A stretch of DNA of 64,000 bases from Streptomyces sp. cf386 (GCF_900103585.1 NZ_FNHV01000002.1:20409-84408), one strand, 5' to 3'; positions 17,845 to 26,132 are shown, counted from the stretch's first letter. Numbers and translations: made by a program. The notes: generated from the letters alone by a model not told the origin.

Positions 17845-18348
17845 GACACTGCCTCTGGCCCGCGGTGACGAGCAGGGACAGCGGCTTCTGCCCCTGCTCG
17901 ACCGCGAGGTGCAGCTTGGTGGTCAACCCGCCACGCGAGCGTCCGAGGCCGTGGTCGTCGGGCTCGGTGTCGACGCCACCAGGAGGCTCCTTCTGCAGAT
18001 CCCCCTTTTGCGAGCCCCGGCGGCGTGCTGGTGGGCGCGGGCGATCGTGGAGTCCACGCTGACGTCCCAGGTGATCAGGCCCTTCGCATCGGCCTCGGCC
18101 TGCAGTTGCTCGAAGATCCGCTTCCAGGTGCCGTCGCGCTGCCACCGTCGAAAGAGGTCGTGGGCCCGGTCCCACGGTCCGTACCGCTCTGGGAGATCAC
18201 GCCACGGCGCACCAGTCCTGGTCCGCCACCGTACGCCGTCGACCAACTGCCGACGCGTCCATGTCGGCGGCCGCCCTGGCTTCTTGCCCGTCGGCAACAA
18301 CGGTCCAAGCCGGGCCCACTGGCCGTTCGTCAGATCACCACGCCCCAC
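17845..18348 (-). pseudogene. 5' part of an IS5-family transposase, frameshifted and truncated
   Basis: The N-terminal domain is clear (LTNGQWARLGPLLP, then DGVRWRTRTGAPWRDLP and ERYGPWDRAHDLFRRW) with the first catalytic Asp in WDVSVDSTIARAHQHAAGA. After this the reading continues in another frame (GLTTKLHLAVEQGQKPLSL), as in two-frame IS5-group elements that use programmed frameshifting or as a result of mutation. The sequence then stops at a junction with an IS3 fragment near 17,845, so the catalytic domain is incomplete. Confidence 0.85.
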
Positions 18349-18393
18349 GGCGCCTGATCATTTCACGACCTTGATCCACTTTCGCAACACGCC

Positions 18394-18783
18394 CTAGTAC
18401 TCACGACGTAGGCCCCATCGTTCTGGGTGGGCGGCTATGTCTGCCTTCATGGCTTCCTGCGTTGGATCGATCACGTTCCACGTGTGGTCTTGTGGGTGGT
18501 CGGTGTACAGGCCGCATGCGTCGCCGTTGGCCTGTTCGGCCGGGCACCATCTGAGCGTGACGAACCGGTGCTTGGTCTCGGTCCACAGGAACCAGACGGC
18601 TTGATCGGGGTTGTCGCAGTCCCATAGGTGATCCGCGTGTTCCCCGCGGTGGTGCTCGCCGAGTTCGCAGACCGCGTATCCACTGGCGAACTGTGCGGGA
18701 TCCTCGGGCGGGTCGGCGGCGGACAGTATCTGCGCGAGCGTTTCGCGGGCTGGCAAGCAGCGGACGGCGGTGCACTGCAACGC
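18394..18783 (-). CDS. Hypothetical protein whose stop codon lies at an IS junction
   Basis: About 129 residues. The start is uncertain: a TTG at 18,783 follows GAGGAA, and GTGs further in are possible. The body is rich in His, Cys and Trp (ELGEHHRGEHADHLWDC, LRWCPAEQANGDACGLY), which could suggest metal binding. The TAG stop is part of the CTAG where the IS5-type end begins, so the original C-terminus may have been trimmed by the insertion. The family is not recognised. Confidence 0.55.
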   Translation of the reverse strand, partial: ALQCTAVRCLPARETLAQILSAADPPEDPAQFASGYAVCELGEHHRGEHADHLWDCDNPDQAVWFLWTETKHRFVTLRWCPAEQANGDACGLYTDHPQDHTWNVIDPTQEAMKADIAAHPERWGLRREY

Positions 18784-19034
18784 GGGGCGTTCCTCGGTTG
18801 GGGAGAGGAGAGAGGAAAGCCCCGCCCGCGCGCCACGGGGGTGGCACAGGGGCGGGGCGGGTGTGGCACCCTCACCACTTGGGCGGGAGCGGCACCCCAG
18901 TGAAGGGGCGGACCGGGGCGGGAGCTGAGCGTGTGCGCTCGTTCGGGCACGTCTGCCCGTGCTCGGGGCTGGTCCGGTCGGGAGTGCCACGGGGCCGGCG
19001 CGGCTGAACGGGGGGAGTGTCGCCGCGCCGGGGT

Positions 19035-20180
19035 CTATCTCGCGCCCATGGAGGCGCGCCACCGTCCGCGTGACAGGTGGCACACGCCATCGGGCGTGAT
19101 GCGGACGCTTGCACCGAGTAGCGGCAACGAGCCTTCCGCGTTGAGCCGGTTACGGATGCGCTCCAGGGCATCCCAGAGGCGTTGCGGGCCGCCCTGGTGG
19201 ACTTGCGGCGGGTCGGTCCACTCGGCGGACGCGCGTGCCCACGAACCATCCGGGTGCACGAGATAGGCCGTTCTCGTGCGTCCGCTGGTCTCGTAGTCGA
19301 CGTCGACACCGGGCGTCGTGACTTCCAGCATGGACCGGAGTTCCCAGGCGTTCGCCACGTCCACCACGGGGTAGCGGCCGGTACTCGTCGCCTCTCCGTC
19401 TGCTTCGCGGGCGAGGTTGAACGGCTCGGTGAGGGCGGGCGGGTAGTCGTCGCCGGAACGGGTGAGCATGAAGCCCGCCATGTCCCGCTCCACCCGTCCG
19501 ATCACGTCTCCTTCCTGGTTCTTCCAGCCGGTGACGATCAGGGAGGTGCTCGCGAGCGTCGTTGCGATCCGTCCGCCGGGCTCCAGTGCGCCGAGCACCG
19601 CCCGGAGCGCCGGACCGGGGGCGAGTGCGACCGTGGACACGATGCGGTCGTACGAGCCGGGCACGCTTACGGTGGCGTCCGCCGTGATCAGCTTCGGGAC
19701 GTAGCCCATGGACGCGAGCCGTTGCCCTGCGACGCTGACCAAGTACGGGTCCACGTCCAGACTCGTCACGTGCTCGTCCCCGAGACGATTGCAGGCGTAC
19801 GCGGTGAGCCCGCCGGCCCCCGTGCCGAGGTCGAGCAGCGACCCCCCGTCGGCGACTCGTGTGTGCCGCAGCATCCGTACGACCAGGCTCGGCAGCGTGG
19901 CGGACGACGTGGGCAGTCCTTCGGGGTTGTCTCCGGGCTCGGCCTGGTCGGCGTGGAGCGTCCCGACTCGGGTGATCAGCGATCGGTCCGTGTACGCGGC
20001 CTGCGCCCACCCTTCCGGGTCGCTCGGTCCGTCGTGCAGTACCCATCGTCCGGTGTCGTCCCTGTCCCACCAGCGCGGGATGAGCTCGTGCCGGGGGATG
20101 CGTGCCACGGGGGCGAACCATCGCGAATCAGGGTCGGTTGCCTGGGCCGCGAGACTGCTTGCCTTGGTTACCCAATCCAT
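19035..20180 (-). CDS. Protein-L-isoaspartate methyltransferase-like enzyme, probable peptide maturase
   Basis: A 381-residue SAM-dependent methyltransferase of the PIMT type. Motif I is SLLDLGTGAGGLTAYA near residue 112-128, and the early region (FAPVARIPRHELIPRWWDRDD) is like the methyltransferases that accompany ATP-grasp or lanthipeptide peptide-modification systems. A C-terminal extension of about 170 residues is longer than housekeeping PIMT. The start has a GGAAGG site. It lies 18 bp after a radical SAM gene on the same strand, which itself follows a 58-codon gene: a RiPP-like order. The likely chemistry is methylation of an Asp or C-terminal carboxylate of the precursor, possibly giving aspartimide; this is inference. 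Confidence 0.8.
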   Translation of the reverse strand: MDWVTKASSLAAQATDPDSRWFAPVARIPRHELIPRWWDRDDTGRWVLHDGPSDPEGWAQAAYTDRSLITRVGTLHADQAEPGDNPEGLPTSSATLPSLVVRMLRHTRVADGGSLLDLGTGAGGLTAYACNRLGDEHVTSLDVDPYLVSVAGQRLASMGYVPKLITADATVSVPGSYDRIVSTVALAPGPALRAVLGALEPGGRIATTLASTSLIVTGWKNQEGDVIGRVERDMAGFMLTRSGDDYPPALTEPFNLAREADGEATSTGRYPVVDVANAWELRSMLEVTTPGVDVDYETSGRTRTAYLVHPDGSWARASAEWTDPPQVHQGGPQRLWDALERIRNRLNAEGSLPLLGASVRITPDGVCHLSRGRWRASMGAR

Positions 20181-20198
20181 GCTGCCGAGCCTTCCAGG

Positions 20199-21062
20199 TC
20201 AGTACGCGGGGTCACACGCTTCGGTATTGGCGGGATCACAGTCGTTGGAGTCGTCGGGAGTGCACCCTGCCCGTGGGGCGGGGATCCTCGCCGAGAGTTC
20301 TGCCCACGCCTGCCCGCCGAACAGCTCGGCGAGCCGGGTCTCTTGCACGTTGCCTGCCGGGAAGTCGCGCGAGAGCACACACCCGGCCAGGTCGCCGTTC
20401 GGGAGGATGGCGGCGCGCCCTCGGGTACACCGGCCGCACATCTCGTCCAGCGTCGGTGTGGCGCCGGGCAGCGCGGCACGGCCCACGGCCCGCACGCGGT
20501 CTGTGTTGATGTGCTTCACGCCCATGGATTCCAGCTCGGTGCGGGCCTCGGCCACGCGTTGTCCCGGCAGGATGTCTACGATTCCGGCCCGAATGGTGAT
20601 GCCTCGCGTCACGGCTTCGCGGATGTTGCACCGGGTACGGGCGTAGCTGCCCGCACGCCCGGTGATCTTGTCGTGTTCGTCGGGGTCGTCGCTGTAGTAG
20701 CTCGTCCCGAGCGTCACGCCGTCGCGGGCGAACACGTCCCACCAGCCGGGGGCGACGTGGAACAGGTTGCTGTAGATCTCCACGTGCAGGCCGAGGAGAA
20801 GCCCCTGCTCGGTGAAGTCACGCCAGTTGGGGTGAACCGTCGGCTCGCCCCCGATGAGCTGGATGGTGGTGATGCCGAGCGCGGCAGCGTCCGTGATGAC
20901 CTCCCGCCAGTCTGCGGGCGTCATCGTGCCGTGCGTGGCCTGCGGGCCGGACTCGGACAGACAGTGCGTGCAGGTGAGTTGGCACTTACCGGTGATCTCC
21001 AGTTCAAGGGACCGGATACCGGCTGCGGGGGATGCGGTGGGCGATTCCAGGAGAGTGGTCAC
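20199..21062 (-). CDS. Radical SAM protein with SPASM-like C-terminal cysteines
   Basis: A 287-residue enzyme. The 4Fe-4S cluster motif CQLTCTHC lies at about residues 27-34 in ELEITGKCQLTCTHC, followed by a GGEP motif (QLIGGEPTVHPNW) for SAM binding. The C-terminus has CGRCTRGRAAILPNGDLAGC and further cysteines (AGCTPDD, NDCDPA, EACDPAY-end), the pattern of SPASM/twitch auxiliary clusters used in peptide modification. GTG start with GGAAGG upstream. It lies between a 58-codon candidate precursor gene and the methyltransferase gene. An oxidative peptide crosslinking or epimerising role is likely but not proven. Confidence 0.88.
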   Translation of the reverse strand: MTTLLESPTASPAAGIRSLELEITGKCQLTCTHCLSESGPQATHGTMTPADWREVITDAAALGITTIQLIGGEPTVHPNWRDFTEQGLLLGLHVEIYSNLFHVAPGWWDVFARDGVTLGTSYYSDDPDEHDKITGRAGSYARTRCNIREAVTRGITIRAGIVDILPGQRVAEARTELESMGVKHINTDRVRAVGRAALPGATPTLDEMCGRCTRGRAAILPNGDLAGCVLSRDFPAGNVQETRLAELFGGQAWAELSARIPAPRAGCTPDDSNDCDPANTEACDPAY

Positions 21063-21122
21063 GGTGGGTTGTCCTTCCGTCGTGGTGCGGATGGGGAGTC
21101 CACTTGCGGGCAGAGCGTGCTC

Positions 21123-21299
21123 CTACGCCTCGGCTTTGATCTCGATGTCCTCGCCGTACACGCTGTCCGGGGTGTGCTGGCGCATGTGGCGATCCGCCAA
21201 CGCGCCCTGAGTGTGGTGGGGGCGGGGTGCCGGAATTTTGCCCATGTCCCGCTTGATGGCTGCCGTTGCGGCGGCAACGGTGTTCCTGGCTTTGCTCAT
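21123..21299 (-). CDS. Candidate RiPP precursor peptide
   Basis: A 58-residue open frame directly upstream of the radical SAM gene, with a GGAG site 10 bases before the ATG. The N-terminal half (MSKARNTVAAATAAIKRDMG) is basic and helical, as for a leader. The C-terminal half contains PRPHHTQGALADRHMR, then HTPDSVYGEDIEIK and ends AEA; it has several Asp, His and one Tyr, and no Cys. The size, position and leader/core-like split fit a peptide substrate for the two downstream enzymes. No known precursor family is recognised. Confidence 0.65.
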   Translation of the reverse strand: MSKARNTVAAATAAIKRDMGKIPAPRPHHTQGALADRHMRQHTPDSVYGEDIEIKAEA

Positions 21300-21425
21300 T
21301 GATCGGCACTCCGTTCAGTGTGTGTTCGTGCAACCGGTCGGCTGCCGACCGTTACGCCGACAGCCGACCGGCGTGGTGTCCGCCCTCGTGCCACAGAGCG
21401 AGTCGATGTGGCCGAGGGCGGAGTC

Positions 21426-21653
21426 TCACAGCGGCGGGATTCCGGGGCCGCGCACGATCGCGGCGGCGGACCGGTCCCGGCGGGGAACGCCCCACTCGTC
21501 CAGCCGTTCCGCGACCCATGTGCCGGTGACCGCGAACTCACGGGCGAGCGATGCGGCGGGTTCTCCGTCGTTGTAGCGCTTGACCACGGATTCGCGCTGT
21601 CTGATGAACTCGGCTCGGGCGGCGTCCACTTCGGCCCTGGTCCGGCGGGTCAA
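21426..21653 (-). CDS. Small helix-turn-helix protein
   Basis: A 75-residue protein beginning at TTG 21,653 with GGAGG just upstream. It has a Hin/resolvase-like HTH: an N-terminal helix (RAEVDAARAEFIRQRESVV) then YNDGEPAASLAREFAVTGTWVAERLDEWG. It could be a DNA-binding regulator of the downstream candidate precursor gene, from which it is separated by about 125 bp. The fold is by pattern only. Confidence 0.6.
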   Translation of the reverse strand: MTRRTRAEVDAARAEFIRQRESVVKRYNDGEPAASLAREFAVTGTWVAERLDEWGVPRRDRSAAAIVRGPGIPPL

Positions 21654-21746
21654 CGTTCCTCCATCGGGGTGTGGCCGGGGCGGCGAGCGCGCCGCAGCAT
21701 GTGCGCGCTGTGGAAGTCCCGGCGAGGTTCCACACACAGTGGTGAT

Positions 21747-22262
21747 CTACAGCGCGGCGGATACAGCAGCGGGCTGGCCCCCGGCCCCCGCCGAGGAAGG
21801 GAAACATCTGGACGGGGGCGGGAACTGTGGGGGGCGTCTTACGGGTACGGGGGACGCGATCAGGAGGTACCGAGCATCGCTGTCTGTGACGGTGAGTTGG
21901 TACGAGATGCGCTTGGCCAGCTTCTGCATGGTGTCCGCGTACTTGGCGGGGTCCCGGACCCACGTACGCAGGATGTCGGCGGCGTGTGTGTCACCCGTGA
22001 GGACAAGCGGGGCCGAGTGCAGCCAAGGGGCGAACTGGTCCGGGTCTAAGAGCCGGGCGAGTCGTTCGGCCTGCCCTTGGAGCCATCGTGCGGCGAGGCG
22101 TGGTGAGCGGGCGTTGTGAGCGGCAAGGACATACGCGCGGTTGTCGTCAAGAGGCGCTGCGAGAGCTTCGCACCGGTAGCCGACAAGGCGGTGTGCGGTC
22201 GGGGTGTATGAGACTGCGCGTAACGGCCCGGGCTTGCGGCCTGCGGCGTGGCGTCCGCTCAC
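21747..22262 (-). CDS. Hypothetical protein, translationally coupled to the upstream gene
   Basis: A 171-residue product starting at a GTG that overlaps the preceding TGA (GTGA). The body is predicted helical: VLAAHNARSPRLAARWLQGQ, then LLDPDQFAPWLHSAPL and ADILRTWVRDPAKYADTM, with a Pro-rich end. The family is not recognised. It belongs to the minus-strand block that runs from the XRE regulator to the methyltransferase. Confidence 0.65.
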   Translation of the reverse strand: MSGRHAAGRKPGPLRAVSYTPTAHRLVGYRCEALAAPLDDNRAYVLAAHNARSPRLAARWLQGQAERLARLLDPDQFAPWLHSAPLVLTGDTHAADILRTWVRDPAKYADTMQKLAKRISYQLTVTDSDARYLLIASPVPVRRPPQFPPPSRCFPSSAGAGGQPAAVSAAL

Positions 22263-22699
22263 AGCAAGCCCCCGAGGTCCTTGTCGCGCATCGCAAGGAT
22301 TCGCCCGACCTGGGAGTTGAACAACTCCAGTTGGGACGGATCGAGGATGAGCAGGGACTCGTTGGTGCCGCCGTCGTCGTAATGGACGGTGACTGGCAGA
22401 CCGCCGTGCTGGGCGCGCGCGTCGTACGTCACGTCGCGTTTCAGCGGTGTGAGGTGCGTGACCTGGGGTTGCACGGGACGCAAGGTGTTGCCGTCGTTGG
22501 GCGCCGACCACTTGTCGCCGCCGCCGGGCGGGCACAGGTGGTAGGTGTTTCTCCCCTCGCCCGGCAGCGCGATGACGACACCGATTTCCCCGTCTTTTGA
22601 CGTGTCGCGAGCGAGGTCGCCGAGTCGGGGGTAGTAGGGCGCGGCGGTGCCTAACTGGCCGCCCTGTGAGGGCTGGTGGGGGGTTCCTCGTCGACTCAT
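22259..22699 (-). CDS. Hypothetical protein in the RiPP-like block
   Basis: A 146-residue protein, MSRRGTPHQPSQGG at the start, then GEIGVVIALPGEGRNTYHL and the C-terminal LILDPSQLELFNSQVGRI. It may be a small beta domain followed by a helix. The GTGA overlap with the next gene points to joint translation. No known family is recognised; the gene type is common downstream of XRE regulators in Streptomyces, as far as I recall. Confidence 0.65.
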   Translation of the reverse strand: MSRRGTPHQPSQGGQLGTAAPYYPRLGDLARDTSKDGEIGVVIALPGEGRNTYHLCPPGGGDKWSAPNDGNTLRPVQPQVTHLTPLKRDVTYDARAQHGGLPVTVHYDDGGTNESLLILDPSQLELFNSQVGRILAMRDKDLGGLL

Positions 22700-22755
22700 G
22701 CCCCTGAAGCTAAAAGCGCGTCAGGGGGCCAATATGAATCAGGGGAATACGACCT

Positions 22756-23985
22756 TCATCCGTCGAGGTGGAAGCGGTTGGACATGCGGCGCAGCTTCTC
22801 CCGGGTGGTCGCGCGCTCGTTGTAGACGATGCTACGCAGCGTCGAGCGCGCGATCGGGTGGTGGCGGACCAGTTGCGGGGCGATGCGTTCGGCGGTCTCC
22901 AGCTCGGACAGTGCCTTGTCGCGGTTGCCATCCCACAGCCATGCACGGGCAAGGTCCATGTGATGGTGCCCCTGTCGGGAGTTGGGCAGCGCAGCGACGA
23001 GTTCAGGACTGGTGCGCCGGTTGATGGCAAGGGCACGCGTTTGGTCACCGGTCTCCAGTGCGACGCTGATCGCGTGAATCTGGACGTTGCCGGGAGAGAA
23101 CGTCACGGAGTGCCGGTCATAGAGGGGCGGACCTTGCCGCTCGCTCATACGGTCGGCGGCGGCACGAGCGTGAGCGATTCGGTCCTCGGCTTCGGACGGC
23201 CGGCCCGCTCGGGCGGCCGAAACAGCAGCGCGCAGTTGGAGTGATCCCCACATTCGGACGGCGAGCGGGTCTCCGTGGTCGTAGTCGTCCTGAATGGTGC
23301 CCAGGGCTTTGTCTGACAGATGCAAGGAATCGTCCCAATCCGCGGTTGTCCACATGTCCCACACGCGCATCCAGTCGGCAAGCGCGGGCATGACGGGGTC
23401 GCCGGACAACCGGGCGGACCATGCCGCGCGTTCGGCGGCCATGGTGATCAACTCGGCGTGCCCGAGGGCATGCGCGGCTGTGTGGGCGAACTTGCAGGCG
23501 ACGGCGTATACGGCGTACGCCTCTTCCCGCTCATGGCCCGTGGCGACTTCGGCGAGGGCGCGGGCCTCGCGCAGCAGGTCGGGAAGCACGCGCATGATTG
23601 CGACGTTTGCCGCAGCGTCCCGTAGACGGTGCAGCCTGGTCATGTCGCGCCACAGCTCACTGGCTGGCCGGGGAGTGCCGTCGAACGCGGGTGTGAGGTC
23701 GTATCGGCGCAGTTCGCGCAGGATGGAGCCGGCGGCGACCTGCCACTGATTCTCGGCGGTGCTGCTCGTGTACGGCCGTCCGATCAGGTCGTTGGGGTGT
23801 ACGTGCAGCTCGGCCGCAATGGCATTGAGCAGGCCCACGCGGTCTATCTCGATTTGTCCGCGTTCCATCTTGGACACCCACCCTTGAGACTTTCCCAGGG
23901 CTACGGCGAGGTCTGCCTGTGGCATGCCAAGGCGCAGGCGAGCGCGGCGAATACGGCGGCCGATCTCCTCGGCTTCTTCCAGCAT
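22756..23985 (-). CDS. XRE-family regulator with C-terminal TPR-like repeats
   Basis: A 409-residue protein. The N-terminal HTH (RIRRARLRLGMPQADLAVAL then SQGWVSKMERGQ) occupies residues ~8-62; the rest is a long series of paired helices resembling TPRs, which in relatives senses a signalling peptide or protein. The start MLEEAEEIG at 23,985 fits the family; an in-frame ATG lies 45 bases upstream. It is divergent from a secreted SH3b gene across a region that contains two copies of the element's operator. It likely controls the RiPP-like block downstream on the same strand. Confidence 0.85.
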   Translation of the reverse strand: MLEEAEEIGRRIRRARLRLGMPQADLAVALGKSQGWVSKMERGQIEIDRVGLLNAIAAELHVHPNDLIGRPYTSSTAENQWQVAAGSILRELRRYDLTPAFDGTPRPASELWRDMTRLHRLRDAAANVAIMRVLPDLLREARALAEVATGHEREEAYAVYAVACKFAHTAAHALGHAELITMAAERAAWSARLSGDPVMPALADWMRVWDMWTTADWDDSLHLSDKALGTIQDDYDHGDPLAVRMWGSLQLRAAVSAARAGRPSEAEDRIAHARAAADRMSERQGPPLYDRHSVTFSPGNVQIHAISVALETGDQTRALAINRRTSPELVAALPNSRQGHHHMDLARAWLWDGNRDKALSELETAERIAPQLVRHHPIARSTLRSIVYNERATTREKLRRMSNRFHLDG

Positions 23986-24130
23986 GCGCGGGACTCCATC
24001 CGTTCGGGCTCTCCTCGGAACGGTACCCATGACTTGTACTGAGTGTCGTGCGCGATCGTGGAGCGGCAGCGGCCGGCCCGGTTTTCGTGCGGAGCAGAAC
24101 TCGACGTTCTCGTCAGCCGCACGAGCAATT

Positions 24131-24150
24131 CATTCGGATAAGTGGTTGAC
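24131..24150. promoter_or_regulatory. Copy 1 of the element operator
   Basis: CATTCGGATAAGTGGTTGAC matches the core TCATCCGGATAAGTGGTTGAC found near the GntR repressor gene at 28.5-28.7 kb. It lies 104 bp before the SH3b gene start. Confidence 0.7.
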
Positions 24151-24176
24151 CTTCCGGGGTGGATGTCCGATGCTTG

Positions 24177-24196
24177 CCACTCATCCGCATGAGTGG
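24177..24196. promoter_or_regulatory. Copy 2 of the element operator
   Basis: CCACTCATCCGCATGAGTGG is an almost perfect palindrome (CCACTCAT / ATGAGTGG) with the same core as the other four copies. It lies about 58 bp before the SH3b gene start, in promoter position. Confidence 0.75.
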
Positions 24197-24253
24197 TCGT
24201 CCGCAATGCGGAATCAGACCGCTCGTGCTGTTTCGAGTGAAGGGAAGTTGATC

Positions 24254-24622
24254 ATGGGGCGTATGGCTCTGCGGACGCTGGCTGTGTCGGGTGCGCTGGT
24301 CGCGGGTGTCGGTCTGGTGGGTGTGTCGGCGGCGTCGGCGGTGGTCCCGTCGGATCCGGCCGGTTCGTCTCGCAGTGAGGCGTGGGCGCCGGTGGGTCTG
24401 GTGTCCAAGACGGTGACCGTCGATGGCCTGCGGGTGCGTACGGGTCCGGGTACGGACTCGGTGATCCTGGGGCAGATATACGCGGGTGAACCGGTGCAAG
24501 TGCTCGGCTCCACGCGAGTGGCGGGCGGTCAGCAGTGGAATCAGGTGATGTTGCAGAGCGACTCTGCGGGCGGCCTGCCCGAGGGGTATGTCGGCTGGGT
24601 GACAGACGAGTACCTCTACTGA
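24254..24622 (+). CDS. Secreted SH3b-domain protein
   Basis: A 122-residue protein with a signal peptide (LRTLAVSGALVAGVGLVG..., likely cut after ASA) and a bacterial SH3 domain: VDGLRVRTGPGTDSVILGQI, YAGEPVQVLG, and YVGWVTDEYLY at the end. Such domains bind cell-wall peptides. A GAAGGGAAG site precedes the ATG. Two operator copies upstream suggest repression by the element's GntR protein, so expression may accompany transfer. A second, different SH3b protein is encoded at 31,131-31,475. Confidence 0.85.
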   Translation: MGRMALRTLAVSGALVAGVGLVGVSAASAVVPSDPAGSSRSEAWAPVGLVSKTVTVDGLRVRTGPGTDSVILGQIYAGEPVQVLGSTRVAGGQQWNQVMLQSDSAGGLPEGYVGWVTDEYLY

Positions 24623-24646
24623 ATGACCGTTCAGTAGTCCACTAGG

Positions 24647-24683
24647 CGGTCCCTTCTCGGCTTCGGCGGAGAGGGGGCCGTTT
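24647..24683 (+). terminator. Terminator after the SH3b gene
   Basis: Hairpin CGGTCCCTTCTC / GAGAGGGGGCCG with an 10-base loop, followed by TTT. Confidence 0.65.
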
Positions 24684-24752
24684 GCTGTTCTGTGTCGGTG
24701 GCGCGTGGTCGCACAGCGGCCGTTGCGTGATGACCGTTGCCTGTGCCGGCGA

Positions 24753-25190
24753 TCAGGAGGACGGCTCGTCGGGGCCGGGGAAGACCTGCTTCCAGTGACC
24801 ATGGTTGGTGAGGAACCGCATCTGGGCTTCCATTTCCTCTCGGGCCTGCTCGGTCATGTTGCCTTCGAGGATGAGCCAGACGAAGTCCCCCGGCGCCTCT
24901 CGCATGTCCACGGTCTTTCCGTCGGGCAGCTCGTCGACGATCCGGACCTCGACCGTGAACGTTGCGCTGTCCGCCTCCGCCGCCGGAGGACGCTCCCAGT
25001 TCTGCACCCAGCGGCCTTTGGCGATCAGCCACCGCACCAGGTCGCTCATCTCCGTCAGGGCCTGCTGCGTCATGTGGCCCTTGACGATCTTCCACGTGTT
25101 GTCCCCCGGTGCCTCCAGAATCAGGACGGCCCTGCCTCCGGGGAGTTGGTCAACGGTTTCAAATACGACCACTGTGGATTCAGTTGCCAC
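24753..25190 (-). CDS. Hypothetical protein made of two tandem copies of one domain
   Basis: A 145-residue protein. Residues ~5-65 and ~75-140 are clear repeats: ETVDQLPGGRAVLILEAPGD and RIVDELPDGKTVDMREAPGD, each followed by a WKIVKGHMTQQA / WLILEGNMTEQA segment and a helix ending GRWVQNW / GHWKQVF. The GTG at 25,190 has AAGGGG upstream; ATG at 25,211 lacks a spaced site. The family is unknown. A pseudo-symmetric ligand- or protein-binding fold is likely. Confidence 0.7.
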   Translation of the reverse strand: MATESTVVVFETVDQLPGGRAVLILEAPGDNTWKIVKGHMTQQALTEMSDLVRWLIAKGRWVQNWERPPAAEADSATFTVEVRIVDELPDGKTVDMREAPGDFVWLILEGNMTEQAREEMEAQMRFLTNHGHWKQVFPGPDEPSS

Positions 25191-25330
25191 TTTCTGCCCC
25201 TTTTGGTGCATCCCCGTTGGTCACGCACGCATGTACGAATACTTTGAGCCACACGTACATCGGCAGGTTAATTGCATAAGCAATCGAACGCCAGGCGGTT
25301 CCCGGGGGTGGGCCGTTCTGACGAGGTGTT

Positions 25331-25744
25331 TTACCGGCTGGTGCGGCTGCGGTCGTACGCCTCGACGATGGCCAGAAGTTGCCTGCGCTCGTCCTCTGTC
25401 ATGCCCTCGGCGTAGGTGACCAGGGCGCGCGCTTCGCCGGAGGTGGCGTAGGTGGGCGTGATGCCCATGAACTGTGCGGCGGCGGCTTCTTGGACGACCG
25501 GCAGCGCCAGGTTGAGCCCTGTGGCAAGCGCGCGTAGTTCGGGGAGCTGCGGGGGTGTGGTGGCCATGTGTTTTTCGAGGCGGTCGACCCAGTTGTGCCC
25601 GATCAGTCCACCCGTGCCCGTGGCGGGGTCGACGCAGGCCGCCGCGAAGCCGCGCAGGCTCAGCCGCAGCTCCTTGCGCCGCCTGTGTACCAGGTCGGAG
25701 AGCTGCGCGCGGGATTCCCGTTCGGCTTCCGTCATGGTGGTCAT
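25331..25744 (-). CDS. XRE-like DNA-binding protein
   Basis: A 137-residue protein. The N-terminal part (LSDLVHRRRKELRLSLRGFAAACVDP...) and GHNWVDRLEKH fit a degenerate XRE-type HTH; the C-terminus is helical, with MTEDERRQLLAIVEAYDRSR. Start ATG 25,744. It is monocistronic and may be a second regulator of the element. Confidence 0.65.
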   Translation of the reverse strand: MTTMTEAERESRAQLSDLVHRRRKELRLSLRGFAAACVDPATGTGGLIGHNWVDRLEKHMATTPPQLPELRALATGLNLALPVVQEAAAAQFMGITPTYATSGEARALVTYAEGMTEDERRQLLAIVEAYDRSRTSR

Positions 25745-26132
25745 CCTGTCACCTCGGCGTTTTCGGGGGCGAGCCGTGCGGGGTGCTGCCTTGCGGTCGT
25801 GGGTGCGCGGCTGTCGTCGCGGGCCTGTGGGTCTTGGTGGTGCAGGCGAGTGAACGGGCGGCATTTTGACCGGTGGACGGATCGTCCCCAGCGGGGGACG
25901 TTAATCGCTCCGCTGTGGAGTCGGCAACGGTCGCACCCTCCGCTTGATAGCCCTTGACATGTAGACCTTCCCCTGTATCCAATGCGGGCACGTCCCGAGC
26001 AGGTGACAGTACGTCTTTTGTTGAAGGCATTAGAAGACTGCTTGCCCTGTTTCTGGATGTGCACAGGTGTTCGGTATGGGCGGCTAGCCGGTTGTAGGTG
26101 ACCTACACGGCTGGGGCTGGGAGAGTTGCGCG
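25745..26132. other. Promoter region between divergent genes
   Basis: About 390 bp. A possible plus-strand promoter is TTGACA at 25,954-25,959 with TATCCA 16 bp later, pointing to the 88-codon gene. No operator copy of the TCATCCGGATAAGTGG type is seen here. Confidence 0.4.

Larger units (their letters stand above)
17446..18397. mobile_element. Chimeric remnant of two insertion sequences
   Basis: An IS5-group right end (GGGCGTGTTGCGAAAGTGG on the minus strand, ending at a CTAG near 18,394) is joined to the 3' half of an IS3-family element. Neither has both ends, so the structure is a scar of successive insertion and deletion. Confidence 0.75.

Noticed and set aside
18401..18847. Alternative minus-strand frame of about 148 codons in the same stretch as the hypothetical gene at 18,394
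   Set aside because: Arg/Pro-rich shadow; the chosen frame has a more protein-like composition.
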